Shown: piece by piece, positions 53,058-60,445 of the stretch
Layout of the letters: every line of letters begins with the position of its first letter
Position numbering within the stretch: the stretch's first letter is position 1
From: Rhodoplanes serenus
Lineage (GTDB): Bacteria > Pseudomonadota > Alphaproteobacteria > Rhizobiales > Xanthobacteraceae
Reading direction: 5' to 3'
NCBI GenBank assembly: GCA_945861855.1
Contig: CAMAWG010000002.1
Span: 41,339-105,338 of the forward strand
Length of the DNA stretch: 64,000 nucleotides
The notes under the pieces: model-generated
Database searches by the model: none
What the model saw: only the letters and a program-made list of their open reading frames with translations
Told to the model about the DNA's origin: nothing
Program-made: the position numbers and the translations under genes

Positions 53058-53982
53058 GAATGGCGTTCACCAGATGTGCGATGCGACCGGCGTCGAGCTT
53101 TTTTAGATACTCCTGGTGATTCGGGACATTGTTGATCCAGCGGTCGAGGTAGGCATTCCACGCCGCCATGTCGCGCTTGCGGTAGGCGACGGAGGCCGCG
53201 ACGTATTCGGCGATCATGTCCTCGTCCTCGACATAAAAGCCGTGGCTGGCGAACGGATGCGAGCCATAGGGAGCTTCCACCACTACGTCGGCATAGGCGA
53301 CCGACGTTTTGAACGGGTCCTTGCGGATCTCGGCATTGGGCACGATCCGCTCGGCGGTCAGCATCACGCGCTCGGCCGCGCGCGACAGCAGCCGGTCGCC
53401 GAAGCGCGCGCCGCCGTGCTGGCCGTTGCCGTACACGTCGGCCTGCCCGACATGGATGATGGCCCAGTCGGCGTGCAGCGCCGGCACCGCGAGATAGGGT
53501 TCGCCGTTGATCGGATCGTTGAACGGCACGTAGTCCTTGTTGAGTTCGGGCAACGAGGTGCCGACGCCACCGCGCCACGGCAGGAAACCCAGGCCCCGCG
53601 CCGCCGCGTCGAGCTGCGAATAAAGCAGATACTCGGTGGTTTCGTAGACTTCGACTTCATCGTTTTCGGCGGCATAGCGGAAGCAGTTGCCGACCGGCGC
53701 GTGCAGTTCGGCGCCTATATAGGGCGCGATCACTTTCTTCACGCAGCCGGCGCCGATCAGCATGTCGAGCTCGAGACCGGCGGTGGCGGCGCCGATCACG
53801 GTCAGATTCCTGACCCTGCGGCGGATCAACGCGCGGATGATCGGCATCGGATGATTGACGGTGCCGAAACCGCCGACGATGACAACATCGCCGTCCTTGA
53901 TGAGGGCGGCGGCTTCCTCCTCGCCCATCAGCACTTCCTTGCGCTTGGGACGGTTGGCACGGGTGATCGGGTCGAGTTTCAT
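53050..53982 (-). CDS. CoA-transferase-like alpha subunit, left cassette
   Basis: 310 residues from the ATG at 53982, which overlaps the stop of the OB-fold gene. It has the class I CoA-transferase alpha fold: DVVIVGGFGTVNHPMPIIRA, NLTVIGAATAGLELDMLIGA, VKKVIAPYIGAELHAPVGNC and WRGGVGTSLPELNKDYVPF. It is closely similar throughout to the protein at 58606-59514. Glutaconate CoA-transferase and the IpdA subunit of the steroid ring-opening hydrolase are the known relatives. The beta subunit is encoded at the head of the same operon (55409-56269), separated by two genes, an unusual order. Confidence 0.85.
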   Translation of the reverse strand: MKLDPITRANRPKRKEVLMGEEEAAALIKDGDVVIVGGFGTVNHPMPIIRALIRRRVRNLTVIGAATAGLELDMLIGAGCVKKVIAPYIGAELHAPVGNCFRYAAENDEVEVYETTEYLLYSQLDAAARGLGFLPWRGGVGTSLPELNKDYVPFNDPINGEPYLAVPALHADWAIIHVGQADVYGNGQHGGARFGDRLLSRAAERVMLTAERIVPNAEIRKDPFKTSVAYADVVVEAPYGSHPFASHGFYVEDEDMIAEYVAASVAYRKRDMAAWNAYLDRWINNVPNHQEYLKKLDAGRIAHLVNAIHA

Positions 53983-54218
53983 GGCGTTTCCTCGATGGCA
54001 AAGATGGGCGTTTCTTGTTGGGATACGGTGGCCGTGACGCGAGCGCCGATGACGGGCGCGTCGCTGCCCGCGAAATGGCCGAGCACGCGCTTGCCGCCGG
54101 CGAGTTCGACCAGCAGCAGCACGAACGGCGCCATCGCGGCGTGCGCCTTGTCCGGCACGCGGATGATGGTGTGGCTGTGCACGGTGCCCTTCAGCGTTTC
54201 CTGCAAGGATGCGCTCAT
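53979..54218 (-). CDS. Short OB-fold protein (DUF35-like, without zinc ribbon)
   Basis: A 79-residue protein: GTVHSHTIIRVPDKAHAAMA, PFVLLLVELAGGKRVLGHFA and GARVTATVSQQE match the OB-fold half of DUF35 (ChsH2-type) proteins. The usual N-terminal rubredoxin-like zinc ribbon is missing. DUF35 proteins partner with SCP-x thiolase-like proteins, and the thiolase gene is directly upstream, overlapping by four bases (ATGA). It also overlaps the CoA-transferase alpha start. It probably forms a complex with the thiolase-like protein. Confidence 0.72.
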   Translation of the reverse strand: MSASLQETLKGTVHSHTIIRVPDKAHAAMAPFVLLLVELAGGKRVLGHFAGSDAPVIGARVTATVSQQETPIFAIEETP

Positions 54219-55378
54219 GATAGCGCCTCCAGAATGTGAACGGTGACGGCCGCCGCGGTGCCGCCGCCATTGTGGGTGAGGCCGAGCCGCGCGTTCGCCA
54301 CCTGGTTCGGGTGACGGCCGCGCATCTGCATCACCACTTCGTAAATCTGGCCGCAGCCGGTGGCGCCGGTCGGGTGGCCTTTCGACAAGAGGCCTCCGCT
54401 CGGATTGATCGTGACCTTGGTGTTACGCGCGGACGGCGCCTGCGCGACGGCGGGACCGCCCTCGCCTTTGGCGAAGAAACCGAGGTCTTCGCTGTCGACG
54501 ATCTCGGCGACCGAGAAGCAGTCGTGCAGTTCGGCGACGTCGATATCCTCGGGGCTGACGCCGGAGATCGCGTAGGCACGTTGCGCCGCCTGCACGGTGC
54601 CGTCGTGGGTGGTGATGTCGGCGTAATCGGTGATGCGCACCGGGCCGTTGACCAGCACCGACGCGGCGATGCCGACCGACGGCGAGCCGAATTGCCGGGC
54701 GAGCGCTTCGCCCGTCAACACCAAGGCGGCGGCGCCATCGGTCGCCGGGCAGCAATCGAAGCGGCGGATTGGGTCGCAGACCGCGGGCGAGTTCATCACC
54801 GCTTCAAGTTCGACCGGCTTCTGGAACTGCGCCAGCGGATTGCCCGCGCCGAAGCGGCGGTTCTTGACCGTTACCGCCGCCACCTGCTCGCGCGTGGTGC
54901 CGTACAGATGCATGTGGCGGGCCATCACCATGCCCCAGAAGCCCGGAAACGTAAGGCCCGCACCGCCTTCGGTGCCCTGGTCGATCGCCGCGGTCATCGC
55001 GGTGGTGAGCGCATCACGCGGCGCGCCGGTCAGCCGCTCGACGCCAACCACCAGCACCGCTTCTTCCGCGCCGGCCGAAATCAACCGGTGGGCGATGTTC
55101 ACCGCCGCGCTCGACGAGGCGCAAGCAGCCTCGATCTTGATGGCGGCGACATTCTTGAGTCCGAGATCGGCGGCGACGATCGGGCCCAGCAGTTCCTGCC
55201 CGGTCATGATGCCGCCGACGAAATTGCCGACGAACACGCAACGGATCTTGTCCGGTGGGATTTTCGAGTCTGCCAGCGCGGCGCGCGCCGCCTCGACCGC
55301 CAGGCTCTGCAGATTGCGGCCGGGCAGCACGCCGAACTTGGTCGAGCCGACGCCGGCGACGTGGACCTTGCTGCTCAT
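54215..55378 (-). CDS. Thiolase/SCP-x-like protein, left cassette
   Basis: A 387-residue thiolase-fold protein. The nucleophile cysteine is in KIEAACASSSAAVNIAH, a histidine in VAELHDCFSVAEIVDSEDLG, and another in LLSKGHPTGATGCGQIYE. The C-terminal thiolase Cys (CxxxGGG) is not present: the region reads LGLTHNGGGTAAAV. This pattern is shared with SCP-x and Ltp2-type aldolases, which act with a DUF35 partner. It may catalyse thiolysis or retro-aldol cleavage of a CoA ester. It overlaps the OB-fold gene and follows the beta-subunit gene by 30 bases. Confidence 0.85.
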   Translation of the reverse strand: MSSKVHVAGVGSTKFGVLPGRNLQSLAVEAARAALADSKIPPDKIRCVFVGNFVGGIMTGQELLGPIVAADLGLKNVAAIKIEAACASSSAAVNIAHRLISAGAEEAVLVVGVERLTGAPRDALTTAMTAAIDQGTEGGAGLTFPGFWGMVMARHMHLYGTTREQVAAVTVKNRRFGAGNPLAQFQKPVELEAVMNSPAVCDPIRRFDCCPATDGAAALVLTGEALARQFGSPSVGIAASVLVNGPVRITDYADITTHDGTVQAAQRAYAISGVSPEDIDVAELHDCFSVAEIVDSEDLGFFAKGEGGPAVAQAPSARNTKVTINPSGGLLSKGHPTGATGCGQIYEVVMQMRGRHPNQVANARLGLTHNGGGTAAAVTVHILEALS

Positions 55379-55408
55379 CGGTGGCTCTCCCTGCCTTTGT
55401 TCACGGCG

Positions 55409-56269
55409 TCAATGACGCAGCACGCCGTCGGGATCAATCTCTCCGCGGAGCACGGAGAGTTCCTCCTCGGTCGGCTCCTGCGCCTCGCTGAAATCGGGCG
55501 CGAGCGCAAAGGAGAAGCCGGTGTTGTCCCTCACCCATTCGGCCGAGGTGCCCGCAAACGTGGCTGCGAGCTGGGCCTTGCCGCTCTTGTCGAAGGTGAA
55601 GATGGCGCGCGGGGTGATGATCCACTTCGGGCCATGGCCGGGATATTTGTTATCGCGCCAGCCGTTCGGGCCATGCATCGAGATATAGTCGACCCTGTCG
55701 ACCAGCGTGCGCTTGTCGTGGTGCGTGACGAAGATATAGGGCGTCGCCACCGTCACGATATCGGCGATGCCGACGGTGCCGGGGCCGCGGAAGCCGAACT
55801 TGCGGCCGTCCTTGCCCTTGATGCCGATCATGTTGGCATTGCCGTTGCCGTCGACCTGGATGCCGCCGGCAAAGAACTTATCCCCGACATAATATTTGTT
55901 GGTCGGCGGCCGGCCGCCTTTGTAATACGCGCGTCCGCCCGGCGCGCCGAAATACATGAACGTCTCCATGTGGTCGTAAGCGATCTCGGCCCAGCGCAAC
56001 ATGCGGTAGTCCGTCGATGTCTTCGGCAACTGCACCTTGAGATCGATGACGTTCACCAGGAAGCAGGTTCCGCCGAGCTGAAGCTTGATGTTCGGCGCGT
56101 GCATCTTCTGCGCAAGCATCGCGGCGGCAAAGGAAATCTCGGTGTGCGCGCCCGAGATGATGCGCTCGCCGTCGACGATATCGCGCGCCAGCGCGACGGC
56201 CATCCGCTCTTTCCAGGACGGATCACCGGTTGCGGTCGCGGCGCTTGCCTGCGGCGCTGGGTTTTTCAT
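55409..56269 (-). CDS. CoA-transferase-like beta subunit, left cassette
   Basis: A 286-residue protein closely similar to 59556-60389. Landmarks: SWKERMAVALARDIVDGERI, SGAHTEISFAAAMLAQKMHA, KFFAGGIQVDGNGNANMIG and FRGPGTVGIADIVTV. In canonical beta subunits a catalytic Glu lies in an E(S/N)G motif; the aligned spot here appears to be LQLGGTCFLVN, without Glu. This suggests a hydrolase or lyase and not a transferase. It is the first gene of the left operon, with the operator at 56379-56398 upstream. Confidence 0.82.
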   Translation of the reverse strand: MKNPAPQASAATATGDPSWKERMAVALARDIVDGERIISGAHTEISFAAAMLAQKMHAPNIKLQLGGTCFLVNVIDLKVQLPKTSTDYRMLRWAEIAYDHMETFMYFGAPGGRAYYKGGRPPTNKYYVGDKFFAGGIQVDGNGNANMIGIKGKDGRKFGFRGPGTVGIADIVTVATPYIFVTHHDKRTLVDRVDYISMHGPNGWRDNKYPGHGPKWIITPRAIFTFDKSGKAQLAATFAGTSAEWVRDNTGFSFALAPDFSEAQEPTEEELSVLRGEIDPDGVLRH

Positions 56270-56378
56270 GCGCTCATCCTCCCTATTTGCTATTATTGAT
56301 AATCAACAATATGGAAGGCGGGTCAAGCCCGCGCACCGGACGCGCCAGTGACGCACCCGCCGAGGGGTGCTTGACTTA

Positions 56379-56398
56379 CTAGAACATCGTTATACCAT
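56379..56398. promoter_or_regulatory. TetR operator candidate, site 4
   Basis: CTAGAACA-TCGT-TATACCAT in the 239-bp divergent region between the two cassettes (110 bp from the left operon start at 56269 and 111 bp from the right operon start at 56509). One repressor could control both directions. Confidence 0.75.
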
Positions 56399-56508
56399 TA
56401 TTCCGACGTTGAGGCGTGGCCGGGATAGACCGCGACGAACCGTCCGGACGTATCCGCCCCAGGCCATTCAGCACGTTCCGCCGCTGGCCACTAAACAGGA
56501 CATCACGA

Positions 56509-56946
56509 ATGCCGAAAGTACTTGTGAGCTCGGTCATCAACGCACCGATCGAACGCGTCTGGCGCACCGCCAGCGATTTCAACGGGCTTCCAGCCTGGAT
56601 GCCGGGAATGAAAGATTCAACCATCGAGGACGGCAAGGCGCCGACCGCGATCGGCGCGGTGCGCCGTCTCGGCATGCAGGGCACAAAAGACGTGCTGCGC
56701 GAACGCCTGGAAGCGCTCGATCCCAGCACCTGCACCATCACCTATTCGGTGCTGGAAGGGCCGCTGCCGGTGAAGAATATCCGCACCACCATGCACCTGC
56801 GTCCGATCACCGACAGCTACGGGACGCTCGGCGAGTGGTCGACGCAGTTCGATACCGAGCCGGGCAAGGAAGCGGAAGGCGAAGTGTTCATGACGCGCGT
56901 GTTCGGCGCCGGTTTCCGGGCCCTGAAGAAGCATCTCGGCGTTTAA
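56509..56946 (+). CDS. SRPBCC (START-like) family protein
   Basis: 145 residues from the ATG at 56509; a longer frame back to 56416 would overlap nothing but lacks support. The SRPBCC/Bet v1 fold is seen in VLVSSVINAPIERVWRTASD, then FNGLPAWMPGMKDSTIEDG and ERLEALDPSTCTITYSVLEG. The family binds hydrophobic ligands in a deep cavity and includes polyketide cyclases and aromatase-like enzymes. As first gene of the right cassette, it may bind or process the ring-containing intermediate. Confidence 0.82.
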   Translation: MPKVLVSSVINAPIERVWRTASDFNGLPAWMPGMKDSTIEDGKAPTAIGAVRRLGMQGTKDVLRERLEALDPSTCTITYSVLEGPLPVKNIRTTMHLRPITDSYGTLGEWSTQFDTEPGKEAEGEVFMTRVFGAGFRALKKHLGV

Positions 56947-56970
56947 GCGTACAACAGTAACGGTGCCGGC

Positions 56971-57393
56971 GTGAAAATTCTCAATCCCGATAATCTGCGT
57001 GTTCCGACCGAGCCGGGTAAGACACCCTGCTTGCTCGGAAACCGCTGCCGGGACTGCGGCATCGTGGTTTTCCCCAAGATGCCGGTCTGCCCGTCGTGCC
57101 ACACCAATGGCGCCATGGTCGAGGTCGAGATCGGCCGCACCGGTAAGCTCTACAGCCACACCATCTCGCATTTCGCGCCGGCGGGGTTCACCGCACCGGC
57201 GTTCCAGATTTTCGTCGACCTGCCGGAAGGTCCGCGCATCTTCTCGCTGGTCGGCGCGGGCTTGCCGGTCGAGCGCGGCGTACTCGAGGACGGCATGGAG
57301 ATGCAGCTGGTGGTCGAGCCGCTCGCCGACACACCCGAGCACCGGGATGAACTCACCTACAAATTCGTGCCGGCAAACGGGGCCAGAACCTGA
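56971..57393 (+). CDS. DUF35 OB-fold protein with zinc ribbon, right cassette
   Basis: A 140-residue protein from GTG 56971. The N-terminal zinc ribbon has CRDCG and CPSCH as the paired metal ligands; the C-terminal OB fold has GTGKLYSHTISHFAPAG-like sequence (RTGKLYSHTISHFAPAGF), FQIFVDLPEGPRIFSLVG and EDGMEMQLVVEPLA. This is a complete DUF35/ChsH2-type protein, unlike its short counterpart at 53979. Its stop overlaps the thiolase start (TGATG), in keeping with a stable complex of the two products. Confidence 0.87.
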   Translation: MKILNPDNLRVPTEPGKTPCLLGNRCRDCGIVVFPKMPVCPSCHTNGAMVEVEIGRTGKLYSHTISHFAPAGFTAPAFQIFVDLPEGPRIFSLVGAGLPVERGVLEDGMEMQLVVEPLADTPEHRDELTYKFVPANGART

Positions 57394-58574
57394 TGCGCGA
57401 CGTAGCCATCATTGGCGTCGGCGCTCACGCGAGCGGCCGCTTCCTCGACAAGCCGATGAAGGCGCTGGCCTATCCGGCGATCTGGGGCGCGCTCGACGAC
57501 GCCGGCGTAAAGGCGACCGATATCAATGTGGCCTATGTCGGCAATTCGCTGGGCGGTCTGCTGACCGGCCAGGAAGGCGTGCGCGGACAGGTGGTTTTGC
57601 AGCATTCCGGCATCACCGGCATTCCGATCATCAATGTCGAAAACGCCTGCGCCAGCGCCATGACCGCGCTGCGCGGGGCCTGGCTTGAGGTGGCGTCGGG
57701 CGCTGCTGACATTGCGCTCGCGGTCGGCGTCGAGAAGATGAATGTCGGCGATAGCGCCCGCACCATCGGCGCGCTCAGCGGCGTGTCCGAACTCGATCTG
57801 TCCGAGCTCGGCATGCAGTTCACCACCAGCTACGCGATCCATCCTAAGATCAATCTCAAGTCGCGCATGGCCGAATACGGCTGGACCGCGGCCGATTTCG
57901 CCAAGCCGGCGGTGAAGAATTCCTACAACGGCTCGCTCAATCCCCTCGCCCAGCATCGGCGCCCGCTCACCATCGAAGAGGTCGTGCAATCACGCGTGAT
58001 CGTCGACCCGCTGACGCTGCTGATGTGCTCCTCGATCTCGGACGGCGCGGCGGCCGCAGTGGTCTGCTCGGCCGACATCGCCAAGAAGTTCTCCAGCAAG
58101 ACCCACATCACCATTGCCGCCTGCGTGCTGCAATCGGGCGTTTATCGCCTGCCCGGCGACGAGCGCCCGGACTCGGCGACCACCAGCGCCTACGCGGCCT
58201 ACGAGAAAGCCGGCATTGGCCCGGAGGACCTCGAAGCTGTCGAACTGCACGACGCGATGGCGCCGTCGGAACTGATGCTCTACGAGCGCCTTGGCCTGTG
58301 CGGCCCCGGCGAAGGCCCACGGCTGATCGACGAGCGCATCACCACGCTCGACGGCCGGGTGCCGGTCAATCCGAGCGGCGGCCTGTGCTCGCGCGGCCAC
58401 CCGGTCGGCGCCACCGGCCTGCTGCAGATTTGCGAACTGGTCTGGCAGATGCGCGGCGAAGCGGGCAAACGCCAGATCGAGAAGCGCCCGAAAGTGACGA
58501 TGGCGCAAAATCAAGGCGGGCTCCTGCTCGGGCAGGATTCCGCCGTGTACGGCTGCACGATTTTGAAATCCTAA
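57393..58574 (+). CDS. Thiolase/SCP-x-like protein, right cassette
   Basis: A 393-residue thiolase-fold protein. The nucleophile Cys is in NVENACASAMTALRGAW, a histidine in VELHDAMAPSELMLYE, and another in CSRGHPVGATGLLQICELVW. The C-terminal region MAQNQGGLLLGQDSAVYG lacks the second thiolase Cys. It shares the plan of 54215-55378 but is well diverged from it, so the two may act on different intermediates. It is coupled to the DUF35 gene upstream. Confidence 0.87.
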   Translation: MRDVAIIGVGAHASGRFLDKPMKALAYPAIWGALDDAGVKATDINVAYVGNSLGGLLTGQEGVRGQVVLQHSGITGIPIINVENACASAMTALRGAWLEVASGAADIALAVGVEKMNVGDSARTIGALSGVSELDLSELGMQFTTSYAIHPKINLKSRMAEYGWTAADFAKPAVKNSYNGSLNPLAQHRRPLTIEEVVQSRVIVDPLTLLMCSSISDGAAAAVVCSADIAKKFSSKTHITIAACVLQSGVYRLPGDERPDSATTSAYAAYEKAGIGPEDLEAVELHDAMAPSELMLYERLGLCGPGEGPRLIDERITTLDGRVPVNPSGGLCSRGHPVGATGLLQICELVWQMRGEAGKRQIEKRPKVTMAQNQGGLLLGQDSAVYGCTILKS

Positions 58575-58605
58575 AGACCTAACCGACAAAAGCGAGGGTG
58601 ATGAC

Positions 58606-59514
58606 GTGAGCAAGAAGAAGAGAAAAGAGGTCGTTAAGTCGATCGAGGAAGCGGTGGCGCTGATCAAGGACGGCCAGATCGTGGCGATCGGCGGCTTCGG
58701 CGCCGACAACCATCCGATGGCGATCGTGCGCGAGATGATCCGCACCGGCAAAAAGAATCTCACCATCGTCGCCTCGGCGACCGCGGGATTGGAAATCGAT
58801 CTGCTGATCGGCGCCGGCTGCGTCAAGAAGCTGATCGCACCCTATGTCGGCCAGGAAATGTACTGCCCGATCGGCCACAACTTCCGCAAATACGCCGAGT
58901 CCGGCGAGATCGAGCTCAAGGAAACCAGCGAATACCTGCTTTATGCGGGCTTCTTCGCGGCCGCCTCCGGCCAGGAATTCTTCGCCTGGCGCGGCGGTGT
59001 CGGCACCAGCATTCCCGAGCTCAACAAGGACTTTGTCGAGTTCATCGACCCGATCGGCAAGACCAAGAAGATTCTCGCGGTGCCGCCGCTGCGACCGGAC
59101 TGGGCGATCATCCATGTCGGCTGGTCGGACTGCTACGGCAATGGCCAGCATCTCGGCGCCCGCTTCGGCGACCGCTGGATGGCGCGCGCGTCCAACCGCA
59201 TCATGACGCAGACCGAACGCATCGTGCCGAATTCGGTGATCCGCAAGAACCCGTTCATGACCACCATCGCCTACTCCGACGTGGTCGTCGAAGCGCCCTA
59301 TGGCGGCCACCCTTACGCCGCGCACGGCTTCTACAAAGAGGACGTCGAGTACATCCAGGATTACGTCAAATGCAGCGAGGCCAACCGCAAGGGCGACAAG
59401 AAAATCTGGGATGACTATCTCGGGCGCCACGTCAAGGAGCACTACGCCTATCTCAATGACGTCGGCATCAAGAAGCTGCTCGGCCTCTACACCCATCCGA
59501 TCGTGAGCTGGTAA
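58606..59514 (+). CDS. CoA-transferase-like alpha subunit, right cassette
   Basis: 302 residues from GTG 58606 with GAGGG upstream. Class I CoA-transferase alpha fold: GQIVAIGGFGADNHPMAIVR, NLTIVASATAGLEIDLLIGA, PYVGQEMYCPIGHNF and WRGGVGTSIPELNKDFVEF. It is closely similar to the left-cassette alpha subunit (for instance ERIVPNSVIRKNPFMTTIAY versus ERIVPNAEIRKDPFKTSVAY). Here the alpha and beta genes are adjacent, 41 bases apart, as in standard CoA-transferase operons. Confidence 0.88.
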   Translation: MSKKKRKEVVKSIEEAVALIKDGQIVAIGGFGADNHPMAIVREMIRTGKKNLTIVASATAGLEIDLLIGAGCVKKLIAPYVGQEMYCPIGHNFRKYAESGEIELKETSEYLLYAGFFAAASGQEFFAWRGGVGTSIPELNKDFVEFIDPIGKTKKILAVPPLRPDWAIIHVGWSDCYGNGQHLGARFGDRWMARASNRIMTQTERIVPNSVIRKNPFMTTIAYSDVVVEAPYGGHPYAAHGFYKEDVEYIQDYVKCSEANRKGDKKIWDDYLGRHVKEHYAYLNDVGIKKLLGLYTHPIVSW

Positions 59515-59555
59515 CCGGCCATCATCCGTAGACAAGATTTAAAGGACTGCTAACC

Positions 59556-60389
59556 ATGAGCGACTATTCCTGGAAAGAAATGATGGCGGTGGTGTTCTCG
59601 CGCGAGATCCAAGACACCGACAAGATCACGTCCGGCGCGCACACCGAAATCTTCTTCGCCGCCACCATGCTGGCGCAGAAGACCCACGCGCCGAACTTGA
59701 AGCTTCAACTCGGCGGCTCGGTGACCTTGTGCCAGGTCACCGACATTGAGGTGGACGAACTGCCGAAGACCTCGACCGGCTATGAGCTGATCCGCTACGC
59801 CGAGTCGGTCCACGACCACCCCGATACGTTCCTGTTCTATGGCGCGCCGGGCGGCAAGGACTACTACAAGGACGGCAGCGAGTTCCGCGACGTCAACCAC
59901 TTCTGGTTCGCCGACAAGTTCTTCGTCGGCGGCATCCAGGCCGACAAGTGGGGCAACACCAACATGATCGGGCTTGCCGGCAAGGACGGGAAAATGTCGT
60001 TCCGCGGTCCCGGCACCATCGGCATCAACGACATCGCCATTGGCGTGCGCGACACCTACGTGTTCCTCACCGCGCACGACAAGCGCCGCCTAGTCGACAA
60101 GGTCGACTACATCTCGCATCCCGGCAAGAAGGTCTGCCGCGACAACGAGTTCTACGGCGGCGGCCCGAAGTGGATCGTGACGCCGAAGTGCATCTTCGAC
60201 TTCGATCCGGATACGCTGGAGGCGCGGCTGGCGCAGTTGTTCCCGGGCGTGACCGTGGACGACGTCAAGGCCAATACCGGCTTTGCGGTGAATGTCGCCA
60301 GGAAGCTCGATACGGTGCAGCCGCCAACCAAAGACGAACTCGATGCGCTGCGCAACGAGGTCGACAAGACCGGCGTTCTGCGGCACTGA
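59556..60389 (+). CDS. CoA-transferase-like beta subunit, right cassette
   Basis: A 277-residue protein: YSWKEMMAVVFSREIQDTDK, SGAHTEIFFAATMLAQKTHA, KFFVGGIQADKWGNTNMIG and FRGPGTIGINDIAIGV. The position expected for the catalytic E(S/N)G is LKLQLGGSVTLCQ, with no Glu, just as in the left-cassette beta subunit. Family relatives are GctB and IpdB. It forms a complex with the alpha subunit encoded just upstream. Confidence 0.85.
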   Translation: MSDYSWKEMMAVVFSREIQDTDKITSGAHTEIFFAATMLAQKTHAPNLKLQLGGSVTLCQVTDIEVDELPKTSTGYELIRYAESVHDHPDTFLFYGAPGGKDYYKDGSEFRDVNHFWFADKFFVGGIQADKWGNTNMIGLAGKDGKMSFRGPGTIGINDIAIGVRDTYVFLTAHDKRRLVDKVDYISHPGKKVCRDNEFYGGGPKWIVTPKCIFDFDPDTLEARLAQLFPGVTVDDVKANTGFAVNVARKLDTVQPPTKDELDALRNEVDKTGVLRH

Positions 60390-60445
60390 GCCGGAGAACG
60401 TGGTCGCCGCAATACGTGAAACGATAGCAACGATAGAGGTGCCCC

